A stretch of 35,066 nucleotides of DNA. It comes from Myxococcaceae bacterium (lineage in GTDB: Bacteria; Myxococcota; Myxococcia; Myxococcales; Myxococcaceae). Location of the stretch: contig SECN01000027.1 of the NCBI GenBank assembly GCA_004173515.1, positions 1-35,066 of the forward strand, read 5' to 3'. Under the pieces are notes generated by a model. It did not search any database, had not been told where the DNA came from, and worked only from the letters and a program-made list of their open reading frames with translations. The translations under genes and the position numbers were made by a program. This document shows, piece after piece, positions 1 through 7,490 of the stretch (its first letter is position 1; the number at the start of each line of letters is the position of its first letter).

Positions 1-506
1 CCACCGCCGCCACCGATTCCGGGACGCCGGCGGCGACCGCGACGTGTTCCGCGCGCGACCTGAGCCCCGTGCCGAAGCCGACCGCGAAGCCCCTGCCCCC
101 CGCGGCCGCGTCCATGCGCGAGCGCATCATCGCGGCGGCGGTGGCGTGCGACTACGCGGCGCTCCAGAAGCTGGGCGACGAGAACGGCAAGGCCGTGCGC
201 TTCTCCTACGACCCCGACCAGGACATGGCCACCACCTGGCGCATCCAGGAGGAGTGGGCGGAGGCGCCGCAGCCCGTGCTGTCGCGGCTGGTCCAGGTCC
301 TCAACCTGCCCTTCTACCAGGAGGGCAATCTCATCTACTGGCCCACCGCGTTCCGCGAGGGCGCCACCGACGCGGACTGGCGCGCGCTCAAGGGCCTGTA
401 TCCCGACAAGGACCTCCAGGCGATGCGCAAGGACAAGAGCTACCTGGGCTTCCGCGTCGGCATCACCCCGGACGGCGACTGGCAGCTCGCCGTCGCCGGG
501 GACTGA
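1..506 (+). CDS. Unrecognised protein, 3' part only
   Basis: The reading frame is open from the left edge of the window (first full codon at base 3) to TGA at 504-506, so the true start is probably upstream of the window. A GTG at 69 is the first in-window start candidate but has no convincing ribosome binding site. About 168 residues are visible: a Thr/Ala/Pro-rich linker with one Cys (about visible residue 15), then a compact domain with the segments CDYAALQKLGDENG, FSYDPDQDMATTW and GFRVGITPDGDW. It looks like the C-terminal domain of a secreted or lipid-anchored protein, which is inference from the linker. I do not recognise the family with confidence and assign no function. It converges on the lipase gene with four bases between the stop codons. 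The other frames here are shadows of high GC. Confidence 0.6.
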   Translation, partial: TAATDSGTPAATATCSARDLSPVPKPTAKPLPPAAASMRERIIAAAVACDYAALQKLGDENGKAVRFSYDPDQDMATTWRIQEEWAEAPQPVLSRLVQVLNLPFYQEGNLIYWPTAFREGATDADWRALKGLYPDKDLQAMRKDKSYLGFRVGITPDGDWQLAVAGD

Positions 507-510
507 CGGC

Positions 511-1674
511 TCACTCGCGGGTGAGGAACCGCGCGACGGCCTCCTGCACCTCTTCGTCCCCCACCATCCCCACGTGGTCGGCCTTCGTCTCCAGCCGGTC
601 CACGTGCAGGGGCGCGGGGGGCAGCGCGCGGGTCATCAGCACGGAGCCGTCGCCCGCGGCGATGATGGGGTCCTCGAACGTGGGCTTCCCGTCGATGACC
701 CGGAAGGATTTGATCAACTGCTGCCCCACGCCCACCACCGCCAGCGTGCGGAACGGCGGGGGCGGCCCGTCGCGGTCGGAGAGCGACCGGGCCAGGCCCG
801 AGCGCGCCGCCAGCATGCGCTCCAGCTGCCCGCGGTACGCTGGCTCCGAGCGCAGCCCCGCGTCCTGGAACACGCCCCAACCGCCCTGGATCCACGCCTC
901 CGGCGAGTAGGCGTCGAAGGCCACCGGCTGACCGCTCGCGTCCACGAAGAAGTCGCTTTCGACGGGCAGCAACTGGAACGCGGACGCGAAGGTGAACAGC
1001 GCCTCCGGGGACAGCAGCGCGTGGTTGCGGCCCACCGGCGTGCCCAGCGTGAAGTCGTCGAACATGCCCGGCGCCCCGCCGAAGGGCGTGCCCAGGAACA
1101 CCACCCGCTTCACGTGCCGCGCGCCCGCCCACGTGGGCTCGCCCGTGTCGTCGCCCAGGCCGTAGCGCAGGCACTGGAGCGTGATGAGGCCCCCCATGCT
1201 GTGCGCCACGATGTTCACCTTCACCTTGCCCCCGCGCTCCTCCGCCAGCGTGTCCAGCAGCGCGCACAGCCGCTTCGCCGTCTGCCGGTTGTCCTGGCGC
1301 CAGTCGTAGTCGAACACCACGAAGCCCGGCAGGCGGTCGCGCCCGAACTCCAGGAAGCCCTTGTAGACGTCGTACTTCGCCACCCACGGCAGCACCGTGA
1401 AGCGCGTCACCGGCCCGTCCGACTCCAGCGCGCCGAAGCGGGGCGAGGGTTTCTGGCCGGGAAACGTCAGCGCCAGCGAGCGCTCCCCGCGCGACAGCAC
1501 ATCCCCCACCGACACCCAGGCCCGCTCGCGCTCCGCGTCCGTCGAGGTGAGGAACGAACCCCGGTAGCCGTGGATGAAGACCGTCACCTCCTCACCCGTG
1601 GGCGGGGACACCGCGACGCGGGAGGCGGTGCAGGCGCTCAGCAACATCAGGACCGGGAGTGAAAACAGGCGCAT
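511..1674 (-). CDS. Lipoprotein alpha/beta-hydrolase (LCAT/PGAP1-like lipase)
   Basis: This 387-residue protein starts with a short signal peptide ending in a lipobox (LSAC, Cys15), so it should be lipid-anchored after export. The alpha/beta-hydrolase features are clear: an oxyanion-type segment FIHGYRG near residues 33-39, the nucleophile elbow AHSMGG with Ser159, a probable catalytic Asp342 in AAGDGSV, and His367 in KADHVGMV. The arrangement and the motif VFDYDWRQDN (about 120-129) resemble lecithin:cholesterol acyltransferase and PGAP1-type lipases, which cleave or transfer acyl esters of lipids. The substrate cannot be read from sequence. The ATG at 1674 is chosen because it directly precedes the signal peptide. 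It is transcribed away from the mscS-like gene across a 241-bp gap and converges on the partial gene at the left edge. Confidence 0.85.
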   Translation of the reverse strand: MRLFSLPVLMLLSACTASRVAVSPPTGEEVTVFIHGYRGSFLTSTDAERERAWVSVGDVLSRGERSLALTFPGQKPSPRFGALESDGPVTRFTVLPWVAKYDVYKGFLEFGRDRLPGFVVFDYDWRQDNRQTAKRLCALLDTLAEERGGKVKVNIVAHSMGGLITLQCLRYGLGDDTGEPTWAGARHVKRVVFLGTPFGGAPGMFDDFTLGTPVGRNHALLSPEALFTFASAFQLLPVESDFFVDASGQPVAFDAYSPEAWIQGGWGVFQDAGLRSEPAYRGQLERMLAARSGLARSLSDRDGPPPPFRTLAVVGVGQQLIKSFRVIDGKPTFEDPIIAAGDGSVLMTRALPPAPLHVDRLETKADHVGMVGDEEVQEAVARFLTRE

Positions 1675-1915
1675 GGGCCACGGTCTCGCTCACCGCCGCG
1701 CCGCAAGCAAGGACCGGCTGCGCGGGCCCGGACCTGTGACGCGTCAGCGGGAGCATGTGGGCGCGTCAGGTCCGCGCTGACACGTCCAGGAGGCCGGGAT
1801 TGCCCTCCCGAGTCGACCCGCCTTCCACCCCCGCGTCCTCTTGCGCGCCCTGGCCTGTTGCGTGCAAAAGACAACAGAAGGCCGACCCGGTCCGGGTCGA
1901 GGGAGCTCACGGAAC

Positions 1916-2749
1916 ATGGATGCCATTGTCGAACAGTTGAAGGCGCTGGCCCTGACGGAGGCGCTGCCGCTCCTCATCAAGGTGGTCATCGCGCTGCTGG
2001 TCTGGTTCGTCGGCCGCACGGTCATTGGCGGCTTCCGCAAGGTGCTGGACATGGCCCTGCAGCGGCGGCAGCTGGACGCCACGCTGATCCGCTACATCGG
2101 GTCGCTCTTCACCGGCACCCTCACCATGATGCTGGTCATCGGCATCCTGGGCGTGATGGGCGTGGAGACCACGTCCTTCGCCGCGTTGATCGCCGCGGCG
2201 GGTATCGCCATCGGCGCCGCGTGGTCCGGACTGCTCGCCAACTTCGCCGCGGGCGTGTTCCTGCTGGTGCTGCGCCCCTTCCGCGTGGGCGAGGAGATCG
2301 CCGCCGGCGGCGTGACGGGCATCGTGCAGGAGATCGGCCTGTTCGTGACCACGCTGGACACGTCCGACAACGTGCGCATCTCCGTGGGCAACAACCAGAT
2401 GTTCAGCGACAACATCGTCAATTACAGCCACCACCCGCACCGCAAGATGACCGTCAAGGTGCCGCTGCTGCACAGCGCGGACGCGCGGACGCTGATGCGG
2501 GCCCTGACGGACCGCATGGCCAGCGTGACGGGCGTGCAGGAAAAGCCCGCGCCCCAGGTGGAGGTGGGCGAGTTCACGCTCCACGGTCCCGTGCTGTCGG
2601 TGTGCATCTTCTGCAAGCCCACGGAGTTCAACGACACACAGGCGAACGTGGGCGAGGCCATCGTGGAGATCCTCCAGCTCGCCAACTACGGCGCGGCCTT
2701 CCCCGCCCCGGCCCTGTCCGAGCCCACGCTGCAAGCAAAGGCCGGCTGA
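1916..2749 (+). CDS. Small-conductance mechanosensitive channel, MscS family
   Basis: The 277-residue product is about the size of E. coli MscS (286). Three hydrophobic segments are visible at about residues 17-36, 60-82 and 88-120. The third is rich in Ala and Gly (AALIAAAGIAIGAAWSG), the pattern that packs the pore helices of MscS, and runs into FAAGVFLLVLRPFRVGEEI, the family signature at the start of the cytoplasmic beta domain. The usual role is an inner-membrane safety valve that opens under hypo-osmotic tension. The ATG at 1916 is preferred over upstream TTG/GTG codons in frame because the added 25 residues are Arg/Gly-rich and unlike the family, and a GAGGGAG purine stretch lies about 10 bases upstream. 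It converges on the DsbA-like gene with 11 bases between stops. Confidence 0.92.
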   Translation: MDAIVEQLKALALTEALPLLIKVVIALLVWFVGRTVIGGFRKVLDMALQRRQLDATLIRYIGSLFTGTLTMMLVIGILGVMGVETTSFAALIAAAGIAIGAAWSGLLANFAAGVFLLVLRPFRVGEEIAAGGVTGIVQEIGLFVTTLDTSDNVRISVGNNQMFSDNIVNYSHHPHRKMTVKVPLLHSADARTLMRALTDRMASVTGVQEKPAPQVEVGEFTLHGPVLSVCIFCKPTEFNDTQANVGEAIVEILQLANYGAAFPAPALSEPTLQAKAG

Positions 2750-2760
2750 GGTCCTGACGG

Positions 2761-3297
2761 TCAGCGGGAGGCGTTCAGGCCTCCCGTCACCGCCTCCAAC
2801 AGGGCCTCGGTGCTGAAGGCGCCGTCGTGCCGGTGCCCGTTGGCGAAGAAGGTCGGCGTCCCGTTCACCCCGCTGCGTGCGCCGTCCATGAAGTCGCGCT
2901 GGATGCGCTCCGCGAACCGGTGCGACTCCAGGTCCTCGCTGAAGCGGTCCACATCCAGCGCCAGCCTTTTCGCGTGGGACAGCAGCCCGGACAGCCCCAA
3001 CGCGTCCTGGTGCTCGAAGAGCAGGTCGTGCATCTCCCAGTAGCGCCCCTGCGCGCCCGCGGCCTCGGCGGCTTCCGCGGCCTGGAAGGCCTGGGGATGC
3101 GCCTGCGTCAGCGGGAAGTTGCGGAACACGAGCGCCATCCGGTCCCCCAACAGCTCCTGCAACCGCTTCACCTGTCCGTACGCCTGCCCGCAGTACGGAC
3201 ACTGGTAGTCGCCGTACTCCACCAGGATGAGGGGCGCATCGCGCCGGCCCTGGAGATGATCCTCCGCCCCGGGAGGTCTGCGCAGCCGGGTGCTCAT
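2761..3297 (-). CDS. DsbA-family thioredoxin-fold protein, probably cytoplasmic
   Basis: The 178-residue protein has a thioredoxin-fold start (LILVEYGDYQCPYC) with a CPYC active site at Cys33-Cys36, a helical insertion typical of DsbA (about 62-135), and the cis-proline loop VNGTP with Pro148. CPYC is a glutaredoxin-like dipeptide. There is no signal peptide: residues 1-20 are charged (RLRR, HLQGRRD). It is therefore more likely a cytoplasmic thiol-disulfide reductase or isomerase of the DsbA/FrnE type than a periplasmic oxidase. Its ATG overlaps the TGA of the upstream peroxiredoxin gene (ATGA, 3294-3297), so the two are probably translated together. That suggests a shared redox job, perhaps recycling the peroxiredoxin; this is inference. 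Confidence 0.88.
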   Translation of the reverse strand: MSTRLRRPPGAEDHLQGRRDAPLILVEYGDYQCPYCGQAYGQVKRLQELLGDRMALVFRNFPLTQAHPQAFQAAEAAEAAGAQGRYWEMHDLLFEHQDALGLSGLLSHAKRLALDVDRFSEDLESHRFAERIQRDFMDGARSGVNGTPTFFANGHRHDGAFSTEALLEAVTGGLNASR

Positions 3298-3809
3298 GAC
3301 CGCGCCTCCCCCGACGACGCCTTCGCGGACAGCTTCTCCAGCGCGTCCAGCACACCGTCCACGCCGGGGTTCACGTCCGGGCGCGACACGTCACTCCAGG
3401 CAATCACCCCGTCGCCGTCCAGCACGTACAGCGCGCGCTCGGAGACGCCCTCTGCTTCGCGCCACGCGTGGTAGCTCTGGGACACGGCCCCCTTGGGATG
3501 GAAGTCCGCAAGCAGCGGGAAGCGCAGCTTGCGCTCCTTCGCGAACGCCAGGTGGCTCCAGACGCTGTCCACCGACACGCCGAACACCCGCGCGCCGTGC
3601 CGCTGGAGCTCGGGCAGCACCTCGTTGAACAGGGCCAGCTCGTCGCTGCACACCGGACTGAAGTCCGCGGGATAGAAGACGAGCACCACGGGAGCCCCCG
3701 CCAGCGACGCCAGCGACACCGACTGCTCGGGCGTGGCGGCGAGCTGGAATGAGGGGGCCCGGGTACCGGGGGGCAGCGGGAGGGACAGGGGCGGCTTGGC
3801 TGTGGCCAT
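3294..3809 (-). CDS. One-cysteine peroxiredoxin (AhpC/TSA family)
   Basis: The 171-residue protein has the peroxiredoxin active-site pattern P-x-x-x-S-x-x-C in FYPADFSPVCSDE, with the peroxidatic Cys at residue 54. No other cysteine occurs, so it should work as a 1-Cys enzyme that reduces hydroperoxides and needs an external thiol to reset. FGVSVDS and FPLLADF are also family-typical. The start at 3809 is supported by GAGGA about 8 bases upstream; a longer frame exists on this strand but its extra residues look non-coding. It is the first gene of a two-gene operon with the DsbA-like gene and is divergent from the giant NRPS gene, with a 444-bp gap between the two starts. AhpE- or BCP-like subfamily placement is possible but not settled. 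Confidence 0.9.
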   Translation of the reverse strand: MATAKPPLSLPLPPGTRAPSFQLAATPEQSVSLASLAGAPVVLVFYPADFSPVCSDELALFNEVLPELQRHGARVFGVSVDSVWSHLAFAKERKLRFPLLADFHPKGAVSQSYHAWREAEGVSERALYVLDGDGVIAWSDVSRPDVNPGVDGVLDALEKLSAKASSGEARS

Positions 3810-4033
3810 GGGAGAAGTCCTCGCTGCCGTGAATCTGGGAGAGCCGCCCGGCCTCCGCCAACCCACCCCATGTCCAGGGTTCGACCCGTGGCTCCGACGC
3901 CTGCCGGCCACCGCCTCCCCCGCCCGGGCGCGCCTCCTCCCAGGCAGACGACCCGAGGGGCCGGGCACACCTGGCACGACATCCCGCGTCCTTCCTCCAA
4001 CGAATGCAGAGGAAGATGCTCTTTCCGCAAATA

Positions 4034-4049
4034 CCTGAATTCATTCAGG
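4034..4049. promoter_or_regulatory. Perfect 16-bp palindrome-type site, candidate operator
   Basis: CCTGAAT and ATTCAGG are exact reverse complements separated by TC. The site lies about 205 bases upstream of the NRPS start and 225 bases upstream of the peroxiredoxin start. A short symmetric site in an A+T-richer gap between divergent genes fits binding by a dimeric regulator, but no regulator gene is nearby to pair with it. Confidence 0.4.
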
Positions 4050-4057
4050 CCGACCTT

Positions 4058-4083
4058 GGAGCGCCCCCATGACAGGTCGCTCC
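4058..4083. promoter_or_regulatory. Inverted repeat GGAGCG-N14-CGCTCC
   Basis: Six-base arms are exact complements with a 14-base spacer. It lies eight bases after the 4034-4049 palindrome and overlaps the weak candidate promoter. It could be an operator half-site pair or a small hairpin; arms this short in GC-rich DNA can arise by chance. Confidence 0.25.
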
Positions 4084-4241
4084 GGGGCGGAATAGTCTTA
4101 TCCACGTGAATTTGACCCACCCCCGCCGTCCTCCCCGGAAAAACGGCGCAGGGTGTCAAACCCACGGATGAAGAACAGGTCGGAGTCCACGCGAGCCCAT
4201 CGCCCCGGGTGGCGCTCGCGTGCGGTGGCGTCCCCGAGTGC

Positions 4242-4245
4242 GGAG
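4242..4245 (+). promoter_or_regulatory. Ribosome binding site that fixes the NRPS start
   Basis: GGAG ends eight bases before the ATG at 4254. The in-frame GTG at 4209 has no such site and would add a Cys/Gly-rich stretch not seen in related synthetases, so 4254 is preferred. Another ATG at 4249 is out of frame. Confidence 0.6.
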
Positions 4246-4253
4246 TCCATGAG

Positions 4254-7200
4254 ATGAGCAGCCAGGAGCTGTCGAAGCGGATCGCGAACCTCTCACCGGA
4301 GAAGCGCGCCGAGCTGCTGAAGAAGATGGCCGCGCAGAAGGGGGCCGCGGGAGGCACTGCTCGCGGGCTCATCCCGGTCCAGGATCGTTCGCGGCCGCTG
4401 CCGCTGTCGTTCGCCCAGCAGCGGCTGTGGTTCATCGATCAGTTGGATCCGGGCAGCGCGCTCTTCAACGTGCCCATGGCGGTGCGCCTGGAGGGCTCGC
4501 TGGACGTGGCGGTGCTGGAGCGAGCGCTGCGCGAGGTGGTGCGCCGTCACGAGGTGCTGCGCACCACCTTCCGCGAGGACGCGGCGGGGCCGGTGCAGGT
4601 GGTGTCCGCGGAGCCGCACCTCACGCTGGAGCGGCGCGACGTCACGGGCGAGCCCCCCGACGCGGCGTGGCGGCTGGCGCGCGAGGCGGCGGCCCGTCCC
4701 TTCGACCTGGCGCAAGGCCCGCTCCTGCGCGCGTTGCTGCTGACGTCCGGCCCGGGGGAGCACCTGCTGGTGGTGGTGGTGCACCACATCGTCTCCGACG
4801 GATGGTCGATGACGCTGCTCGTGCGCGAGGTGGCGATGCTCTACGGCCTGCTCGTGAAGGGCATGCCTCCGGCCCTGCCCACGCTGGGCGTGCAGTACGC
4901 GGACTTCGGCGTGTGGCAGCGCGAGTGGCTCCAGGGCCCACGGCTGGAGAAGCAACTCGGTTACTGGAAGCAGCAGTTGGACGGCGCCCCGGCGGCGCTG
5001 GAGCTGCCCACCGACCTGCCGCGTCCGGCCATCCGCGACGGCCGGGGTGCCCGGCACGACGTGCACCTGTCGCGCGAGCTGATGGACGCGATGAAGGCGT
5101 TCGGTCAGCAGGAAGGCGCGTCGCTGTACATGGTGCTGCTGACGGGCTGGCAGTTGCTCATGTCGCGGTACTCGGGGCAGGACGACGTGACGGTGGGCTC
5201 GCCCATGGCGGGCCGCTCGCGCGGCGAGGTGGAGGGGCTCATCGGCCTCTTCGTCAACGCGCAGGTGTTGCGCACGCGCGTGGACGGCGACGCGTCCTTC
5301 CGCGCGCTGCTGCGTCAGGTGCGGGAGACGGTGCTCGGGGCCCAGGAGCACCAGGAGCTGCCCATCGAGCGGCTGGTGGAGGAGCTGCGTCCGGAGCGCA
5401 TCCAGGGCCGCACGCCGTTCTTCCAGGTCATGCTCACGTTCCAGGCGTCCTTCCGGGGCGCGGCGACGGTGGAGGGCGTGAAGCTGGAGGCGTTGGAGCT
5501 CGACACGAACGCCGCGAAGTTCGACCTGACGCTCCAGGTGCTGGAGACGGAACAGGGCATCAAGGGCTACCTGGAGTACGCCACCGACATCTTCACCGCG
5601 CCCACCGCCGTGCGCATGGCGGAGCACCTGCGCCTGCTCTTGGAAGGCGCGCTCGCCCGTCCGAACGAAGCGGTGGCGCGGCTGCCGCTGCTCACCGCCG
5701 CCGAGCGCCAGCAGGTGCTCATCGACTGGAACGCCACGCACGCGCCCTTCCCGGAGGCGTGCATGCACTCGCTCTTCGAGGCCCAGGCCCGGCGCGCTCC
5801 GGAGGCGCTGGCGGCAATCTTCGAAGGGACCCAGCTGACGTACGCGCAACTGGATGCGCGGGCCAACCAGCTCGCGCACGCCCTGCGCCGCCGGGGCGTC
5901 CGTCCCGAGGTGCGCATCGCGCTGAGCGTGGAGCGTTCGCTCGACGTCGTCATCGGCCTGCTGGGCATCCTCAAGGCGGGCGGTGCGTGGGTGCCGGTGG
6001 ATCCGCTGCTGCCGCGCGAGCGGCTGGCCTTCATGCTGGAGGACAGCGGCGCGGCGGTGCTCGTCACCCAGAGCGCGCTGGTGGACCGCTTCCCGCAGGC
6101 CCACCCGTCCCAGGCGCTCTGCCTGGACACCGAACGGGAGGCGCTCGCGGGTGAGCCGACGGACGCGCCCGAGACGGGCGTGACGCCCGCGCACCTGGCG
6201 TACCTGCTCTACACGTCCGGCAGCACCGGCACGCCCAAGGGCACGGCCGTGGAGCACCGGAGCGTGGCCAACCTCGTGACGCACGAGGCGGTGGCGTACG
6301 GCATCGGTCCGGGCAGCCGCGTGTTGCAGTTCGCGAGCCTGAGCTTCGACCTGTCGGTGGAGGAGATCTTCACCACGCTGTGCAACGGGGCCACGCTGGT
6401 GCTGGCGCCGCTGGACAAGCTGATGCCGGGCGCGCCGCTGCCCGTGCTGCTGCGGGAGCAGGGCCTCACCGTCATCAGCCTCACGCCCGCCGCGCTCGCG
6501 GCCACGTCGTCCGAGGGACTGCCCGAGGTGCGCACCGTCATCTCCGGAGGCGAAGCCCTGCCCGCGGACGTCGTCGCGCGCTGGGCCCCGGGGCGCAGGT
6601 TCCTCAACACCTACGGCCCCACCGAGGCCACGGTGGTGGCGACGCTCGGCGAGGTCGTGGCCAACGGGAGCGTGCCGTCCATCGGCCGGCCGCTCGCGAA
6701 CGTGCGCGCGTACGTGCTGGATCCGCGCGGCGAGCCCGTGCCCGTGGGCGTGCGTGGCGAGCTGTATGTGGGCGGCGTGGGCGTGGCGCGAGGCTACGCG
6801 GGGCGCGCGGGCCTCACCGCCGAGCGCTTCGTGCCGGACGCCTTCTCTTCCGAGAGCGGGGCCCGGCTGTACCGCACGGGCGACGTGGTGCGCTGGCAGG
6901 CGGACGGCACGCTGGAGTTCGTGGGCCGCATCGACGCTCAGGTGAAGGTGCGCGGCTTCCGCATCGAGCTGGGCGAAATTGAAACCGTGCTGCGCGCGGG
7001 CCCGGCCGTGAAGGACGCGGTGGTGCTCGCCCGCGAGGACCACCCGGGCGACAAGCGGCTGGTGGCGTACGTCGTGTCGGACGCGCTGGATGTCGCGGCC
7101 CTGCGCGCGCACCTGAAGCAGCACCTGCCCGACTACATGGTGCCCGCTGCCTTCGTTTCCCTGGAGACGCTGCCGCTGACGAACAACGGCAAGGTGGACC

Positions 7201-7490
7201 GCAAGGCCCTGCCCGTCCCCGAGGCCACCGCGCGCACCCACGCCTACGAGGCGCCGGTGACGCCGCTGGAGGAGCAACTGGCGGAACTGTGGCGCGACGT
7301 GCTGCGCGTGCCCGCGGTGGGCCGCACCGACAACTTCTTCGAGTTGGGCGGCCACTCGCTGCTCGCCACGCAGTTGGTGGCCCGGGTGCGCGCCGCGCTC
7401 GACGTGGAGCTGCCCCTGCGCGCGCTCTTCGAGGCGCCCACCGTGGCCTCGCTCGCGGAGCGGTTGCAGCAGGCCCGGAGCGCCGCGCGG
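4254..7490 (+). other. NRPS module 1: C-A-T, basic (Lys-like) residue
   Basis: C1 covers about residues 49-480 with HHIVSDGW (His177-His178), A1 about 490-990 (YTSGSTG from Tyr653), T1 Ser1035. Pocket residues by alignment to PheA read D-L-E-S-I-G-T-V-V-K. This resembles, from memory, the bacitracin Lys code D-A-E-S-I-G-S-V-C-K; Glu at position 239 fits a basic side chain. Lys, Orn or another basic residue is a tentative call. C1 opens the protein with no loading A domain, so it is either a starter C domain that takes an acyl-CoA/ACP or an acceptor from another protein. Its sequence is closer to C8 ([14 protein letters not shown]) than to C2-C7. Confidence 0.7.

Larger units (their letters stand above)
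3810..4253. promoter_or_regulatory. Gene-free region between divergent peroxiredoxin and NRPS genes
   Basis: No convincing gene lies in these 444 bases; open frames here are Pro/Arg/Gly-rich shadows without homology that I can recognise. The stretch 4010-4185 is visibly richer in A+T than the coding DNA on either side, as expected of a promoter region. Two dyads sit side by side at 4034-4049 and 4058-4083. A weak sigma70-like pair, ATGACA at 4069-4074 and TAGTCT at 4093-4098 with an 18-base gap, overlaps the second dyad; its -10 element is poor, so this is only a candidate. Transcripts in both directions must start somewhere in this region. Confidence 0.45.

Noticed and set aside
2754..2764. 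CTGAC-G-GTCAG palindrome over the convergent stops of the channel and DsbA-like genes
   Set aside because: Five-base arms with one central base cannot form an RNA hairpin and are likely by chance.
3810..4250. Small open frames in the gap before the NRPS, such as 3870-4109 on the plus strand, as possible regulators or MbtH
   Set aside because: Composition is Pro/Arg/Gly-rich and none shows an MbtH signature or a DNA-binding motif.
4209..4253. Longer NRPS start at GTG 4209
   Set aside because: No ribosome binding site, and the extra 15 residues are unlike related N-termini; GGAG is well placed for ATG 4254.
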